64,000 nucleotides of DNA from Rugamonas violacea (GTDB lineage Bacteria; Pseudomonadota; Gammaproteobacteria; Burkholderiales; Burkholderiaceae_D), in assembly GCF_016461825.1 (NCBI RefSeq), contig NZ_JAEMNU010000150.1, positions 1 through 64,000 of the forward strand. Direction: 5' to 3'. Shown here in pieces: positions 35,529-44,964 of this stretch (positions are counted from its first letter, which is position 1; each line of letters starts with the position of its first letter). Position numbers and translations under genes: made by a program. The notes under the pieces are model-generated. The model did no database searches, was not told the DNA's origin, and saw nothing but the letters and a program-made list of their open reading frames with translations.

Positions 35529-36082
35529 ACGCAGGGTTTGATCCCGTCGCCGCGCCGGCGGCGGCCGGCACAGACGGCACCGTCGGCACCATCGGCACCA
35601 TCGGCATGGTGACCGCCTACATCGGCATCGGCGCCAACCTGGGCGACGCCCGCGGCAACGTGGTCGACGCGCTGGCCCGGCTGGCGCGTCTGCCCGGCTG
35701 CACCCTGCAAGCCGCCTCCGGCCACTACCGCAGCGCCCCGATCGACTCCAGCGGCGACGACTACATCAACGCCGTCGCCCGCATCGACACCACCTTGGGC
35801 GCCGAGCAACTGCTGCAGGCGCTGCACGCCATCGAACAGGCGCACGGCCGCGAGCGGCCCTACCGCAACGCCCCGCGCACCCTCGACCTCGACCTGCTGC
35901 TGTACGGCGCACAGCGCATCGCCAGCGCCACGCTGACGGTGCCGCACCCGCGCATCGGCGAGCGCGCCTTCGTGCTGGTGCCGCTGCTGGAACTGGCGCC
36001 GGCCATCGACATCCCCGGCCTCGGCCCGGCGCAAGACTACCTGGCCGCCGTCGCCGACCAGGCCATCAGCCTCCTCGTTTAA
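35525..36082 (+). CDS. folK: Hydroxymethyldihydropterin pyrophosphokinase FolK
   Basis: A 185-residue enzyme of folate synthesis that transfers pyrophosphate from ATP to 6-hydroxymethyl-7,8-dihydropterin. Core blocks: AYIGIGANLGD, ERPYRNAPRTLDLDLLLYG and VPHPRIGERAFVLVPL. The ATG at 35525 overlaps the pcnB stop (ATGA), but the fold begins only at MVTAYIG (35606); the intervening 27 residues include the repeat GTDGTVGTIGTIG from a tandem GGCACCATC-like DNA repeat. Either start is possible; coupling favours the first, family length the second. Confidence 0.93.
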   Translation: MNAGFDPVAAPAAAGTDGTVGTIGTIGMVTAYIGIGANLGDARGNVVDALARLARLPGCTLQAASGHYRSAPIDSSGDDYINAVARIDTTLGAEQLLQALHAIEQAHGRERPYRNAPRTLDLDLLLYGAQRIASATLTVPHPRIGERAFVLVPLLELAPAIDIPGLGPAQDYLAAVADQAISLLV

Positions 36083-36088
36083 ACCGGT

Positions 36089-36436
36089 ATGCAAATCCCT
36101 GTCATCGTCCAAACCGTCGGCCTGCTGACGCTGTCGAACGTCTTCATGACGATCGCCTGGTACGGCCACCTGAAAAGCCTGTCCAACAAGGCCTGGTGGA
36201 TCGCCGCCCTGATCAGCTGGGGCATCGCCCTGTTCGAATACCTGCTGCAGGTGCCGGCCAACCGCATCGGCTACACCCAATACAGCCTAGCGCAGCTGAA
36301 GATCATGCAGGAGGCGCTCACGCTGACCGTGTTCGTCCCCTTCGCCATGTTCTACATGAACCAACCTTTCAAGCTGGACTACGTTTGGGCCGGGCTGTGC
36401 CTGGTCGGCGCCGTCTACTTCATCTTCCGCAGCTAG
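36089..36436 (+). CDS. DMT family membrane protein (DUF486)
   Basis: A 115-residue four-helix membrane protein of the DUF486 type, recognised by FMTIAWYGHLK, WGIALFEYLLQVPANRIGY and the C-terminal LDYVWAGLCLVGAVYFIF. Function is unknown; fold relation to small multidrug-type transporters is suggested by the family name. It sits 6 bp after folK and is likely the last gene of that run. Confidence 0.88.
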   Translation: MQIPVIVQTVGLLTLSNVFMTIAWYGHLKSLSNKAWWIAALISWGIALFEYLLQVPANRIGYTQYSLAQLKIMQEALTLTVFVPFAMFYMNQPFKLDYVWAGLCLVGAVYFIFRS

Positions 36437-36529
36437 CGTAGCGAACCGGTCGATTGGCGCCCGCCTGCGCGCAAACCGCAACAGGGCTACACTAGCGCCG
36501 TTAGCATTTTCTATTTTTAAGGATTTACC

Positions 36530-37408
36530 ATGTCTGCTTATTTGCAAGGCAACGAAATGACGGCCAGCCAAAAGCCCGCCGCCGCGACGACACCTGCACC
36601 GGCCAAGCCGGTCGCGACCAAGGCTGTCACCGTCACCACGCTGGGCGCGCTGCGCGCCGCCGGCGAAAAAATCACCATGTTGACCTGCTACGACGCCAGC
36701 TTCGCCTCCTTGATGGACCGCTGCGGCGTGGAAGTGCTGCTGATCGGCGACTCGCTCGGCATGGTCTGCAACGGCCACCACTCGACCCTGCCGGTCACCG
36801 TGGCCGAACTGGCCTACCACACCGCCGCCGTGGCGCGCGGCAGCAAGTCGGCGCTGATCGTCGCCGACCTGCCGTTCGGCGCCTATGGCACGCCCGAGCA
36901 AGCCTTCGCCAACGCCGTGCAGATCATGCAGGCCGGCGCCCACATGATCAAAATCGAAGGCGGCGCCTGGCTGGCCGAGACCGTGCGCTTCCTCACCGAG
37001 CGCGCCGTTCCGGTCTGCGCCCACATCGGCCTGACGCCGCAGTCGGTGCACCAGCTGGGCGGCTACAAGGTGCAGGGCAAGACCACCGAAAGCGCCGACG
37101 CGTTGAAGGCCGACGCGCTGGCCTTGCAGGCGGCCGGCGCCTCGATGGTGGTGCTGGAGGCGATTCCTTCGCAGCTGGGCAAGGAAGTCACCGAGCTGCT
37201 GAACATGCCGACCATCGGCATCGGCGCCGGTCCCGACTGCTCCGGCCAAGTGCTGGTGATGCACGATCTGCTGGGCGTTTTCCCGGGCCGCAAAGCGCGC
37301 TTCGTGAAGAATTTCATGGAAGGCCAGACCAGCATCGACGCCGCCGTCACCGCCTACGTGACCGAGGTCAAGGACGGCAGCTTCCCGGCGCTGGAACACT
37401 GCTTCTAA
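36530..37408 (+). CDS. panB: 3-methyl-2-oxobutanoate hydroxymethyltransferase PanB
   Basis: A 292-residue enzyme of pantothenate (CoA) synthesis, transferring a hydroxymethyl group from methylene-tetrahydrofolate to ketoisovalerate. Blocks: [28 protein letters not shown] with the metal Asp, HMIKIEGG, and [20 protein letters not shown]. The first 35 residues are a Ala/Pro/Lys-rich extension before the fold ([20 protein letters not shown]), longer than E. coli PanB. An AAGGATTT ribosome binding site precedes ATG 36530. No panC is adjacent. Confidence 0.95.
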   Translation: MSAYLQGNEMTASQKPAAATTPAPAKPVATKAVTVTTLGALRAAGEKITMLTCYDASFASLMDRCGVEVLLIGDSLGMVCNGHHSTLPVTVAELAYHTAAVARGSKSALIVADLPFGAYGTPEQAFANAVQIMQAGAHMIKIEGGAWLAETVRFLTERAVPVCAHIGLTPQSVHQLGGYKVQGKTTESADALKADALALQAAGASMVVLEAIPSQLGKEVTELLNMPTIGIGAGPDCSGQVLVMHDLLGVFPGRKARFVKNFMEGQTSIDAAVTAYVTEVKDGSFPALEHCF

Positions 37409-37433
37409 GCGCAAAGCCGCTAGCGTAGGCGGC

Positions 37434-37502
37434 AAACCCCAGAGGCGCAACCTGGGGTCAGACCCCTCGGGGTCTGACCCCGGCTCTTTGCCGCTGGGGT
37501 TC
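37434..37502. repeat. Family I intergenic palindrome, copy 4
   Basis: Perfect core arms of 13 bp, GGGGTCAGACCCC at 37454-37466 and its complement at 37469-37481, around TC. Outer arms CAAACCCCAGAGGCG and GCCGCTGGGGTTCG. It lies between convergent panB and the aminotransferase. Confidence 0.88.
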
Positions 37503-37535
37503 GCATGCCATCCCACAGCTCTCGCTTTACGGCCA

Positions 37536-38900
37536 CTACAGCAACTCGCCCAAACAGTCGTCGAACACCGCCAGCAGCCGCGCCACATCCTCGCCGCCGG
37601 TCTGCGGACAAACCAGCAGCATATTGTGGAAGGGCGTAATCAACAGCCCCCGGTTGAGCAGGTACAGATGGATGATCTGCTCCAGCTCGCCGTCCAGCAT
37701 GACGGCCGCCTCGCTGCCGTTGCGCGGCGGTGTGGCGGCAAACTGAAACTCCGTGCGCGCCCCCACCTGCGTCACACACCAAGGCAGGCCATGTCGCGCA
37801 ATCACCGCGCGCAGGCCGTCGGCCAATTGCGCCGCCAGCGTGAACATATGCCCATAGGCTTGCGGCGTCATCACCTGCTCCAAATTCGCCCGCATCGCCG
37901 CCATGGCGAACATATTCGCGCTCAACGTGGTGCCCACGCCCGAATGGCCGGACGGCGCCGCGCGCTTGGCCTGTTCCACCCGCCGCGCCACCTCCGCCGA
38001 AAACCCATATACCGCGCAGGGCACGCCACCGCCTATCGGTTTGCCCAACACCAGCGCGTCCGGCGTCATGCCGTGCTCGCGCGCGTAGCCGCCCGGGCCG
38101 CTGCTGATGGTGTGCGTCTCGTCGATCACCAACAAGCTGCCATGACGCCGCAGGATCTGCTGCGCCGCCGCCCAGTAATCCGGCTGCGGCAGCACCATGC
38201 CGATGTTGGTCATCACCGGCTCGGCCAGCACGCAGGCGACGTCGCCGCCCGCCAGCGCCGCCTCCAGCGCGGCCAGATCGTTGAACTCGACCACCACGGT
38301 GTGCTCGGTCAGCGCATACACCTGGCCCAGCAAACTGTCGCGCTGCACCGGCACGCCGTCGACCAGATCGACGAACACATCGTCCACCGTGCCGTGGTAG
38401 CAGCCGTTGAACACCAGGATTTTGCTGCGTCCCGTGGCGGCGCGCAGCCAGCGCAGCACGAAGCGATTGGCGTCCGAGGCGGACAAGGCGAACTGCCAGA
38501 ACGGCAGACCGAAGCGGCGCGCCAGTTCGGCCGCCACCGGCGCCGCGTCCTGCGACGGCAACATCGCCGTGTAGCCGCGCGTGGCCTGCCGCGCGATGGC
38601 CTGTGCCACCGGCGCCGGCGCATGACCGAACATGGCGCCGGTGTCGCCCAGGCAGAAGTCGATGTAGTCATGACCGTCGACGTCTGTGAAGCGCCCGCCG
38701 CTGGCCTGCGCCACGGTCAAGGCGAACGGCGTCGACCAGTCCTGCATCCAATGCATCGGCACGCCGAACAGCATATGCTCGGCGGCCTGCCCGGCCAGCG
38801 CCTGCGAGGCCGGGTTGCGCACCACGAAGGCGGCGCGCTCGCGCACCGCCAAGGCCTGCGCGCGCGTCCAGTCGACGCCGTGTCGTATGGTTTTTGTCAT
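37536..38900 (-). CDS. Class III aminotransferase, polyamine island
   Basis: A 454-residue PLP enzyme of the glutamate-1-semialdehyde-aminomutase-like branch. The PLP lysine is K287 (LVLGKPIGGGVPC) and the cofactor Asp lies in LLVIDETHTIS. The N-terminal IDFCLGDTGAMFGHAPAPV and GYHGT-like NGCYHGTVDDVFVD are typical. Its start is 10 bp after the end of the glutamine-synthetase-like gene at 38911, making it the last gene of the minus-strand run porin-puuC-GS-GS-aminotransferase. A diamine, GABA or beta-amino acid transamination is plausible from context; the substrate is not shown. Confidence 0.88.
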   Translation of the reverse strand: MTKTIRHGVDWTRAQALAVRERAAFVVRNPASQALAGQAAEHMLFGVPMHWMQDWSTPFALTVAQASGGRFTDVDGHDYIDFCLGDTGAMFGHAPAPVAQAIARQATRGYTAMLPSQDAAPVAAELARRFGLPFWQFALSASDANRFVLRWLRAATGRSKILVFNGCYHGTVDDVFVDLVDGVPVQRDSLLGQVYALTEHTVVVEFNDLAALEAALAGGDVACVLAEPVMTNIGMVLPQPDYWAAAQQILRRHGSLLVIDETHTISSGPGGYAREHGMTPDALVLGKPIGGGVPCAVYGFSAEVARRVEQAKRAAPSGHSGVGTTLSANMFAMAAMRANLEQVMTPQAYGHMFTLAAQLADGLRAVIARHGLPWCVTQVGARTEFQFAATPPRNGSEAAVMLDGELEQIIHLYLLNRGLLITPFHNMLLVCPQTGGEDVARLLAVFDDCLGELL

Positions 38901-38910
38901 GGCCGCCGTC

Positions 38911-40248
38911 CTACACTAGCAACATCAAGTGTTCGCGCTCCCACGAGCTGATGACCCGGCTGTAGGTGGCGAATTCAAGCTCCTTCACTTCGCAGAAGGC
39001 CTGCACGAACAGCTCTCCCAGGATCTCGCCGAGCGGCTTGCACTCGCGCAGGCGGACTATGGCATCCTCCAAATTGCGCGGCAGCTGGTCGTGCACGTGC
39101 TCGGCGCTGTCGGCGGTTGGCTCGGACGGCGTCAGGCCGTCGCGCATGCCAAGATAGCCGCAGGCCAGCGTGGCCGCCATCGCCAGGTAGGGATTGACGT
39201 CGACGCCCGGCACGCGGTTCTCGACCCGGCGGTTGACCGGCGCCGAGTTGGGAATGCGGATGCCGCAGGTGCGGTTGTCGTAACCCCAATGGACATTGGT
39301 CGGCGCCGACATGAAGCGCGACAGCCGGCGGTAGGAATTGACGTACGGTGCCAGCAGCAGCGTGGCCGGCGCCAGGTAGGTTTCCAGCCCGGCGATATAG
39401 TGGAAGAACAGCGCGCTGGCGCCGCCGTCGGCCTGACTGAAAATGTTGGCGCCGCTGGCGCGATCGAGCACGCTCTGGTGGATGTGCATGGCGCTGCCCG
39501 GCTCCGCCTCCATCGGCTTGGCCATGAAGGTGGCGAAGATGCCGTGCCGTAGCGCCGTCTCGCGCACTGCGCGCTTGAACAGGAAGACGCGGTCGGCCAG
39601 CTCCAGCGCGTCGCCGTGGCTGAAGTTGATCTCCATCTGGCCGGCGCCGGCCTCGTGGATCAAGGTCTCCACACCCAGCTCGTGCTGCTTGCAAAAGCTC
39701 GACAGCTCAAGGAAGAAGGGATCGAAGTCGTTCACCGCGTCGATCGAATACGACTGCCGGCCCGACTCGGTCTTGCCGCTGCGGCCCAGCGGCGGCACCA
39801 GCGGCTCGTGCGGGTTGGCGCTGCGCGCCACCAGATAGAACTCCATCTCCGGCGCCACCACCGGCTGCCAGCCGCGCTCCTGGTACAAGGCCAGCACCTT
39901 GCGCAGCACCGCGCGCGGCGACAGGCCGACCGGGCTGCCGTCGAAATTCTGGCAGTCGTGGATCACCAGCGCGACCGACTCGGCCGCCCACGGCACCTGG
40001 CGCAGCGTGGCCAGGTCGGGCACGCAGATCATGTCAGGATCGGTGGCGCCGACATACGGCAGGTTGTTGGGCTGCTCGCCGTTGACGGTGTTGAGCAGCA
40101 CGCTCTTCGGCAGCCGCATCTCGCCCTCGCTGAGGAACAGATCCTTGGGCAGTATCTTGCCCCGGGCGATACCGGTCATGTCGGCGATCACGCACTCCAC
40201 CTCGTGGATATTGCGTTCGCGCAGAAAGTCGCGCATGGCTTGGCTCAT
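38911..40248 (-). CDS. puuA: Glutamine-synthetase-like gamma-glutamylpolyamine ligase 1
   Basis: A 445-residue GS-family ligase of the PuuA/PauA group, which couples glutamate to putrescine or other polyamines with ATP. Signatures: ECVIADMTGIARGKILPKDLF near the N-terminus, EAGAGQMEINFSHGDAL and GSAMHIHQSVLDR in the catalytic core, RIPNSAPVNRRVENRVPG for glutamate binding, and the terminal SWEREHLM. The C-terminal motif SSWEREHLMLLV is shared with the other PuuA-like proteins here. The other two intact copies at 40389 and 51199 differ, so each may prefer another amine. Gene symbol is by function, not orthology. Confidence 0.85.
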   Translation of the reverse strand: MSQAMRDFLRERNIHEVECVIADMTGIARGKILPKDLFLSEGEMRLPKSVLLNTVNGEQPNNLPYVGATDPDMICVPDLATLRQVPWAAESVALVIHDCQNFDGSPVGLSPRAVLRKVLALYQERGWQPVVAPEMEFYLVARSANPHEPLVPPLGRSGKTESGRQSYSIDAVNDFDPFFLELSSFCKQHELGVETLIHEAGAGQMEINFSHGDALELADRVFLFKRAVRETALRHGIFATFMAKPMEAEPGSAMHIHQSVLDRASGANIFSQADGGASALFFHYIAGLETYLAPATLLLAPYVNSYRRLSRFMSAPTNVHWGYDNRTCGIRIPNSAPVNRRVENRVPGVDVNPYLAMAATLACGYLGMRDGLTPSEPTADSAEHVHDQLPRNLEDAIVRLRECKPLGEILGELFVQAFCEVKELEFATYSRVISSWEREHLMLLV

Positions 40249-40296
40249 CTCTACTCTCCTGAAAAATAGCTTCCTCGTGGATCGCCTGAGACGCCG

Positions 40297-40364
40297 GCAA
40301 ACCCCAGCGGCAGAAGCTAGGGTCAGACCCCTCGGGGTCTGACCCTGGCTCTTCGCCTGTGGGT
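40297..40364. repeat. Family I intergenic palindrome, copy 5
   Basis: Perfect 13-bp arms AGGGTCAGACCCC (40319-40331) and GGGGTCTGACCCT (40334-40346) around TC, both carrying the compensatory A/T change at the ends. Lies between the two tandem glutamine-synthetase-like genes. Confidence 0.88.
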
Positions 40365-40388
40365 CCAGCCAGCCCCGCAGCCGGAAAA

Positions 40389-41741
40389 CTAGAAGCGATC
40401 CAGATAGCGCTTGGTCTCCCAGGCGCTGACGTGCTGGCTGTACTCATGCCACTCGGCGCTTTTCAGCGCGGCGAATTCCTCCACCAAGGCCTTGCCCAGC
40501 GCGGCGCCCAGCACCTCGTCGGCCTTCAAGGCGGCGGCGGCCTCGCCCAAATTCTGCGGCAGGATGTGCAACCCCAGCTCGGCGCGCGCCGCGTCGGACA
40601 GCTCGTAGACGTCGTGGTTGACCGGCTCGCCCGGATCGAGTTGGTGCTCGATGCCGTCCAGGCCGGCGGCGATCACGCCGGCCAGCGCCAGGTAGGGATT
40701 GGCCGCGCTGTCCGGCAGCCGCCATTCGACACGCTGGTAGACCACCCGCGCCACCGTGGTGCGGTTGTTGTCGCCGTAGCCGATGAAGGCCGGCGCCCAG
40801 CTGGTGCCGGACAGCGAGCGGCCGCACATCAATCGTTTATACGAATTGACGGTGGGCGCGCACAATGCCGTCAAGGCCGGCGCATGCAGCAGCAGCCCCG
40901 CCAAAAAATGATACGCATTTTTGGACAGACCAAGTCCACGCCTATCATTTTCCGCCGCGAAGACCGGCTTGCCGTCGGCGTCCGCCAGCGATAGGTGGAA
41001 GTGCAGGCCGCTGCCGGGACGATCGGCGAAAGGCTTGGGCATCATCGAGAACAGCAGGCCCTCTTCTTCGGCGATGTGCTGCGCCGCCATCTTGAAGAGC
41101 ATGAAGTTGTCGGCCGCCTTGAGCGCGTCGGCGTAGCGGTAGTTGACCTCGAACTGGCCGCTGGCATCCTCGTGGTCGATCTGGAACACGCCCAGGCCGC
41201 AGGCGTCCAGCGCGGTCGTCAGCTTGTCCAGAAAGCCGCGCTGGCGCAACAGGCTCTTGCTGTCGTAGGACGGTTTCTCCAGGCTGTCGGCCGCCTCCGC
41301 GTCGTAGCCGTCCGGCCCCTTCCGCAGCAGGAAAAACTCCGGTTCCAGACCTGCGTTCAAGGTCCAGCCATGCGCCGCCAACCGCTCGACCTGGCGCCGC
41401 AACACCTGGCGCGGACACAGCTCGAAAGGCTGGCCGGCGACATGCCCGTCCAGCACCACGCGGGCGTAACCCGGCAGCCAAGGCATGGGCTGCAAGGTGC
41501 TCAGGTCGGCGCGGCCGTAGTACTCCGAGCGCGGCCCGTTGCGCGGCAGGCCGGTGCCCCAGATCGACGGCCCGGAGAAGCCGGCGCCGGGATGGACGAT
41601 GTCGTCCAGATGGGCCAGCGGAATCAGCTTGCCCTTGGCCGCGCCGTGAATGTCGGTGAACTGCGCGAAGACATACTTGATGCCGCGCGCGGCCAACTCG
41701 GACGGGTGATCGGCTGCGGTTGTCGTGTCAGTTTTTCTCAT
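40389..41741 (-). CDS. Glutamine-synthetase-like ligase 2 (GlnT / type III-like)
   Basis: A 450-residue GS-family protein more distant from PuuA. N-terminal VFAQFTDIHGAAKGKLIPL, core HEDASGQFEVNYRYADAL and GSGLHFHLSLAD, and terminal AWETKRYLDRF place it near GlnT / gamma-glutamylmethylamide or other gamma-glutamylamide synthetases. Start at 41741 (MRKTDTTTAADHP); a longer in-frame TTG start at 41786 would lie inside the repeat and is rejected. It is in the same minus-strand run as the aldehyde dehydrogenase and PuuA-like ligase. The amine it uses is unknown. Confidence 0.85.
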   Translation of the reverse strand: MRKTDTTTAADHPSELAARGIKYVFAQFTDIHGAAKGKLIPLAHLDDIVHPGAGFSGPSIWGTGLPRNGPRSEYYGRADLSTLQPMPWLPGYARVVLDGHVAGQPFELCPRQVLRRQVERLAAHGWTLNAGLEPEFFLLRKGPDGYDAEAADSLEKPSYDSKSLLRQRGFLDKLTTALDACGLGVFQIDHEDASGQFEVNYRYADALKAADNFMLFKMAAQHIAEEEGLLFSMMPKPFADRPGSGLHFHLSLADADGKPVFAAENDRRGLGLSKNAYHFLAGLLLHAPALTALCAPTVNSYKRLMCGRSLSGTSWAPAFIGYGDNNRTTVARVVYQRVEWRLPDSAANPYLALAGVIAAGLDGIEHQLDPGEPVNHDVYELSDAARAELGLHILPQNLGEAAAALKADEVLGAALGKALVEEFAALKSAEWHEYSQHVSAWETKRYLDRF

Positions 41742-41779
41742 GTTTTTCTGCCAGGGTACTGTGCCGTTGACTCCAACCA

Positions 41780-41843
41780 AACCCAAGGGCGTACATCCGG
41801 GGTCAGACCCGGCGGGTCTGACCCCGGCTCTTTGCCTTTGGGT
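41780..41843. repeat. Family I intergenic palindrome, copy 6
   Basis: Core CCGGGGTCAGACCC (41797-41810), spacer GGC, partner GGGTCTGACCCCGG (41814-41827), perfect 14-bp arms. Between puuC and the second glutamine-synthetase-like gene. Confidence 0.88.
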
Positions 41844-41888
41844 GCAGCGAGTGTTGCCGGCACTTTTACTTTGGATACGCGATCCAGA

Positions 41889-43376
41889 CTAGCCGATCTG
41901 AATCCAGGTCGTCTTCAGTTCGGTGTACTTGTCCAGGGCGTGCAGCGACTTGTCGCGGCCGTTGCCGGACTGCTTGTAGCCGCCGAAGGGCACGGTGACG
42001 TCGTCGCCGTCGTACTGGTTGACGTGCACCGTGCCGGCCCGCAGCGCCCGCGCCGTCTGGATCGCCTTGCTGATATTCGAGGTCCACACCGCCGCCTGCA
42101 AGCCATAGGGTGTGGCGTTGGCCTGCCGCACCGCCTCGCGCACGTCGGTGAAGGATAGCACCGACAGCACCGGCCCGAAGATCTCTTCCCGCGCGATGGT
42201 CATCGAGCTGTCGACCTGGTCGAACAGGGTCGGCTCGACATAGAAACCGCCGCTCTCGCTGCGCGCCTGGCGGCCGCCGGCAAGCAGTTTGGCGCCGCCG
42301 CTCTTGCCCGCTTCGATGTAGCCCATCACGATTTTCAGTTGCGTGGCATCGACGATGGCGCCCATCACGCTGGCCTCGTCGAGCGGATCGCCGGGCTGGA
42401 AGTCCGGCATCATGGCCAGCGCCTTCTCCAGGAAGCGCTCCTTGATCGACTCTTCGACGAACAGCCGCGACGGCGCGTTGCAGCTCTCGCCCTGGTTGAA
42501 AAAGATCGAGCCGACGGCCGAGGCCACCGCCGCATCCAGGTCCGGGCAGTCGGCGCAGACGATGTTGGCCGACTTGCCGCCCAACTCGGTCCAGGCCCGC
42601 TTCAGGTTGGACTGGCCGGCCATTTGCAGGATCTGCTTGCCGGTGCGGGTCGAGCCGGTGAAGCCGATGCAGTCGACGTCCATATGCAGCGCCAGCGCGG
42701 CGCCGGCCTCATGGCCAAAGCCGGGCAGCACGTTGAACACGCCGGGCGGAATGCCCGCCTCCAGCGCGATGTCGGCCAGCCGCAGCGCCGTCAGCGGCGA
42801 CTTCTCCGACGGCTTGAGCACCACGCTGTTGCCGGCCGCCAGGGCCGGGGCGATCTTCCACGCCGCCATCAGCATCGGATAGTTCCACGGCACGATGGCC
42901 GCCACCACGCCGACCGGCTCGCGGGTGATCAGCGCCAGGCTGTTGGCGGCGGTCGGCGCGATCTCGTCGTAGATCTTGTCGATCGCCTCGCCGTACCAGC
43001 GCAGCGTGTTGGCCGTGCCGTTCACGTCGACGCTCTGGCTGTACTTGATCGGCTTGCCCATGTCCAGCGTCTCCAGCAACGCCAGTTCGGCGCCGTACTT
43101 CTGCACCAGGTCGGCGAACTTGATCAGCACGCGCTTGCGCTGCGCCGGCGACTTACCGGCCCAGCGCCCGTCGTCGAAGGCGGCGCGCGCGGCGGCCACC
43201 GCCGCGTCCACGTCGGCGCCGTCGCAGCGCGCCACCGCGCCGAGGTTGCGGCCGTCGATCGGCGACAGATTGTCGAAACGCTGCTCCGATTTTGCCCAGA
43301 CCCGCTCACCACCGATAAAGGCGCGGCCGTCGATGCTCTGCGCGGCGGCGCGTTCATGCCATAAATTTGTACTCAT
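41889..43376 (-). CDS. puuC: Gamma-glutamyl-gamma-aminobutyraldehyde dehydrogenase (PuuC-like)
   Basis: A 495-residue NAD(P)-dependent aldehyde dehydrogenase. The catalytic Cys is in NQGESCNAPSRLFVE, the Glu in ELGGKSANIV, and the nucleotide motif GFTGSTRTGK is present. Neighbouring polyamine genes suggest that it oxidises gamma-glutamyl-GABA-aldehyde or aminobutyraldehyde, as PuuC does. Start 43376 follows an AGGAGG ribosome binding site and gives MSTNLWHERAAA. It lies 29 bp after the porin gene, so it is in that operon. Confidence 0.88.
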   Translation of the reverse strand: MSTNLWHERAAAQSIDGRAFIGGERVWAKSEQRFDNLSPIDGRNLGAVARCDGADVDAAVAAARAAFDDGRWAGKSPAQRKRVLIKFADLVQKYGAELALLETLDMGKPIKYSQSVDVNGTANTLRWYGEAIDKIYDEIAPTAANSLALITREPVGVVAAIVPWNYPMLMAAWKIAPALAAGNSVVLKPSEKSPLTALRLADIALEAGIPPGVFNVLPGFGHEAGAALALHMDVDCIGFTGSTRTGKQILQMAGQSNLKRAWTELGGKSANIVCADCPDLDAAVASAVGSIFFNQGESCNAPSRLFVEESIKERFLEKALAMMPDFQPGDPLDEASVMGAIVDATQLKIVMGYIEAGKSGGAKLLAGGRQARSESGGFYVEPTLFDQVDSSMTIAREEIFGPVLSVLSFTDVREAVRQANATPYGLQAAVWTSNISKAIQTARALRAGTVHVNQYDGDDVTVPFGGYKQSGNGRDKSLHALDKYTELKTTWIQIG

Positions 43377-43405
43377 CACATCCTCCTGAAATCTTGAAAC
43401 TAAGC

Positions 43406-44878
43406 TTAAAAACTGACCACGGTCGAGACGCCCAGCACGTGGTTGTCGCGACGGTATTGCTCGTCCGAGGTCTTGAACACATTGGCCGACGAACGGTCGT
43501 AGCGGTACTCGCCCTTGAGGTTCACGCCCGGCATCAACGCGTAGTTCACGCCCAGCGACAGCGCGTAGCGGTTGCTGCCGACCGAAGGATCGGCCACCAC
43601 CCATGCCGTGCCGTCGTAGACCATGCCGGAACCGAAGCCGTTGCGGCCGTCCGGACAGTTGGCGTCGGCTCCGGTGACGTCCTTGCACACGCCGCCGAAG
43701 GTCGAGCCGAACACGCCGCCACCGTTGCTCTTGTTGTTGATGTAGTCGAAGCGGCCGACGGTCTCGAAGCGCGGCGTGACCTTGTACGAGGCCAGCGTCG
43801 ACAAGCCCCACCAGTGCGAACGCTCGCCGCTGAAACCGTTGGACGGTGTCGCCTTCTGCCGGCCATACGACAGTTGGCCCTGCACGTTCCAGTCACCCCG
43901 CGTGAAGTAGCCGTCCACCTCGACCAGATCGGTGCGGCCGAACTGCGCCTTGTCGTCGAAACCGGAATGGATGCCGGAGAAGCCGAAGCCGTTGAACTCG
44001 CCCTTGGCGTAGTCGACGCGGTAGAACAGGCCCGGCGTCTCCTGCTTGGCGGTGTCGATGCGCGCGCGGTTCAGGTTCCCCAGCATGATCTTGGTGTCCC
44101 ACTGGCCGCGTACCAGTTCGACTCCGGCGCCGGTGTAGAAGTTCGCGGCGGAGAAGTCGAACAGCAGGTTGTGGGTGATCAGCTTGTTGCCGGTCGACGG
44201 GATCAACTCATAGCCGGTCCAGTCGGCCCACTGGCCGCCGATCAGGCGCGTGTTCAGGTCGCCCAGCGGCACCATCACCGTGGCCTCGTGCACCAGGCTG
44301 CCGAAGTTGTAGCCGGCGCCGGCGCCTTTACTCGGCATCATCGACAGCTTGAGTTTCGTGCCGCCCTCCAGTTCCTTCTCGAAGTTCAGCATGGCGCTGC
44401 CGAAGAAGGTGTTGTCGTAGCCGAAGCTCTCGCCGGAACCGTTGATCGAGCTGTTGTTGTTGAAGAAAACGAAGCTCGAGGTCTTGGCGTTGCGGTTGTA
44501 GATATAGGTCGGGTCGACATAGCCGGAGATCTTCACGCCCTTGAAGCCGCTGGCCTCGATGTTGTCCTCCAGCGCCTCGGTCTTGATGCGGATGCGGTTG
44601 AACTCGGCCACGTCGACGCCGTTCTCGGCGGCCTTGTCGGCCTTGGCGACGGCGGCCACCGCCTGCGTGTTGGCTTCGGCCGCCTTGCTGTTGGCCTGCT
44701 GCGCCTGGGTGTTGGCCAACACGGCTTGGCCGCCGACCTTCTCGATCATCGCTTCCAGGCGTTTGACCTGGCTCTTCAAGGCATCCAGCTCCGCCTTCAG
44801 TTCCTTGGTGCTCTGCGCCATGGCGACTGCTGGGTAGGCGATGGCAATGGCGACGGCTATTTTCTTCAACAAATGCAT
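43406..44878 (-). CDS. DUF3138-type outer-membrane porin
   Basis: A 490-residue outer-membrane protein: signal MHLLKKIAVAIAIAYPAVAMA, a coiled-coil segment STKELKAELDALKSQVKRL and Ala-rich repeats, then EFNRIRIKTEALEDNIEASG and beta-strands ending in aromatic STVVSF. The order coiled coil, linker, NRxxIKxEALEDN, barrel is that of DUF3138 proteins in betaproteobacteria, whose substrates are unknown. It is the first gene of the run towards the aminotransferase at 37536, so it may admit polyamines or gamma-glutamylated intermediates. A weak copy of the island operator lies upstream (44896-44910). Confidence 0.82.
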   Translation of the reverse strand: MHLLKKIAVAIAIAYPAVAMAQSTKELKAELDALKSQVKRLEAMIEKVGGQAVLANTQAQQANSKAAEANTQAVAAVAKADKAAENGVDVAEFNRIRIKTEALEDNIEASGFKGVKISGYVDPTYIYNRNAKTSSFVFFNNNSSINGSGESFGYDNTFFGSAMLNFEKELEGGTKLKLSMMPSKGAGAGYNFGSLVHEATVMVPLGDLNTRLIGGQWADWTGYELIPSTGNKLITHNLLFDFSAANFYTGAGVELVRGQWDTKIMLGNLNRARIDTAKQETPGLFYRVDYAKGEFNGFGFSGIHSGFDDKAQFGRTDLVEVDGYFTRGDWNVQGQLSYGRQKATPSNGFSGERSHWWGLSTLASYKVTPRFETVGRFDYINNKSNGGGVFGSTFGGVCKDVTGADANCPDGRNGFGSGMVYDGTAWVVADPSVGSNRYALSLGVNYALMPGVNLKGEYRYDRSSANVFKTSDEQYRRDNHVLGVSTVVSF

Positions 44879-44895
44879 GACTAATCCCCTTTTTC

Positions 44896-44910
44896 CTGGT
44901 TCTTGATACT
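44896..44910 (-). promoter_or_regulatory. Weak candidate operator upstream of porin
   Basis: On the minus strand AGTATC-AAG-AACCAG, 18-32 bp from the start codon, resembles the AGTATC..AACCAC pattern upstream of mocR and gabT. Only the half-sites match; low confidence. Confidence 0.3.
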
Positions 44911-44964
44911 TGATGGATGAATGCGGCTACTCGGTGTATCTCAATAGGGTCCGCCCCCCCCAGC

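Noticed and set aside
41742-41786. In-frame TTG start for the second glutamine-synthetase-like ligase
   Set aside because: It lies inside the family I repeat; ATG 41741 fits the family start better.
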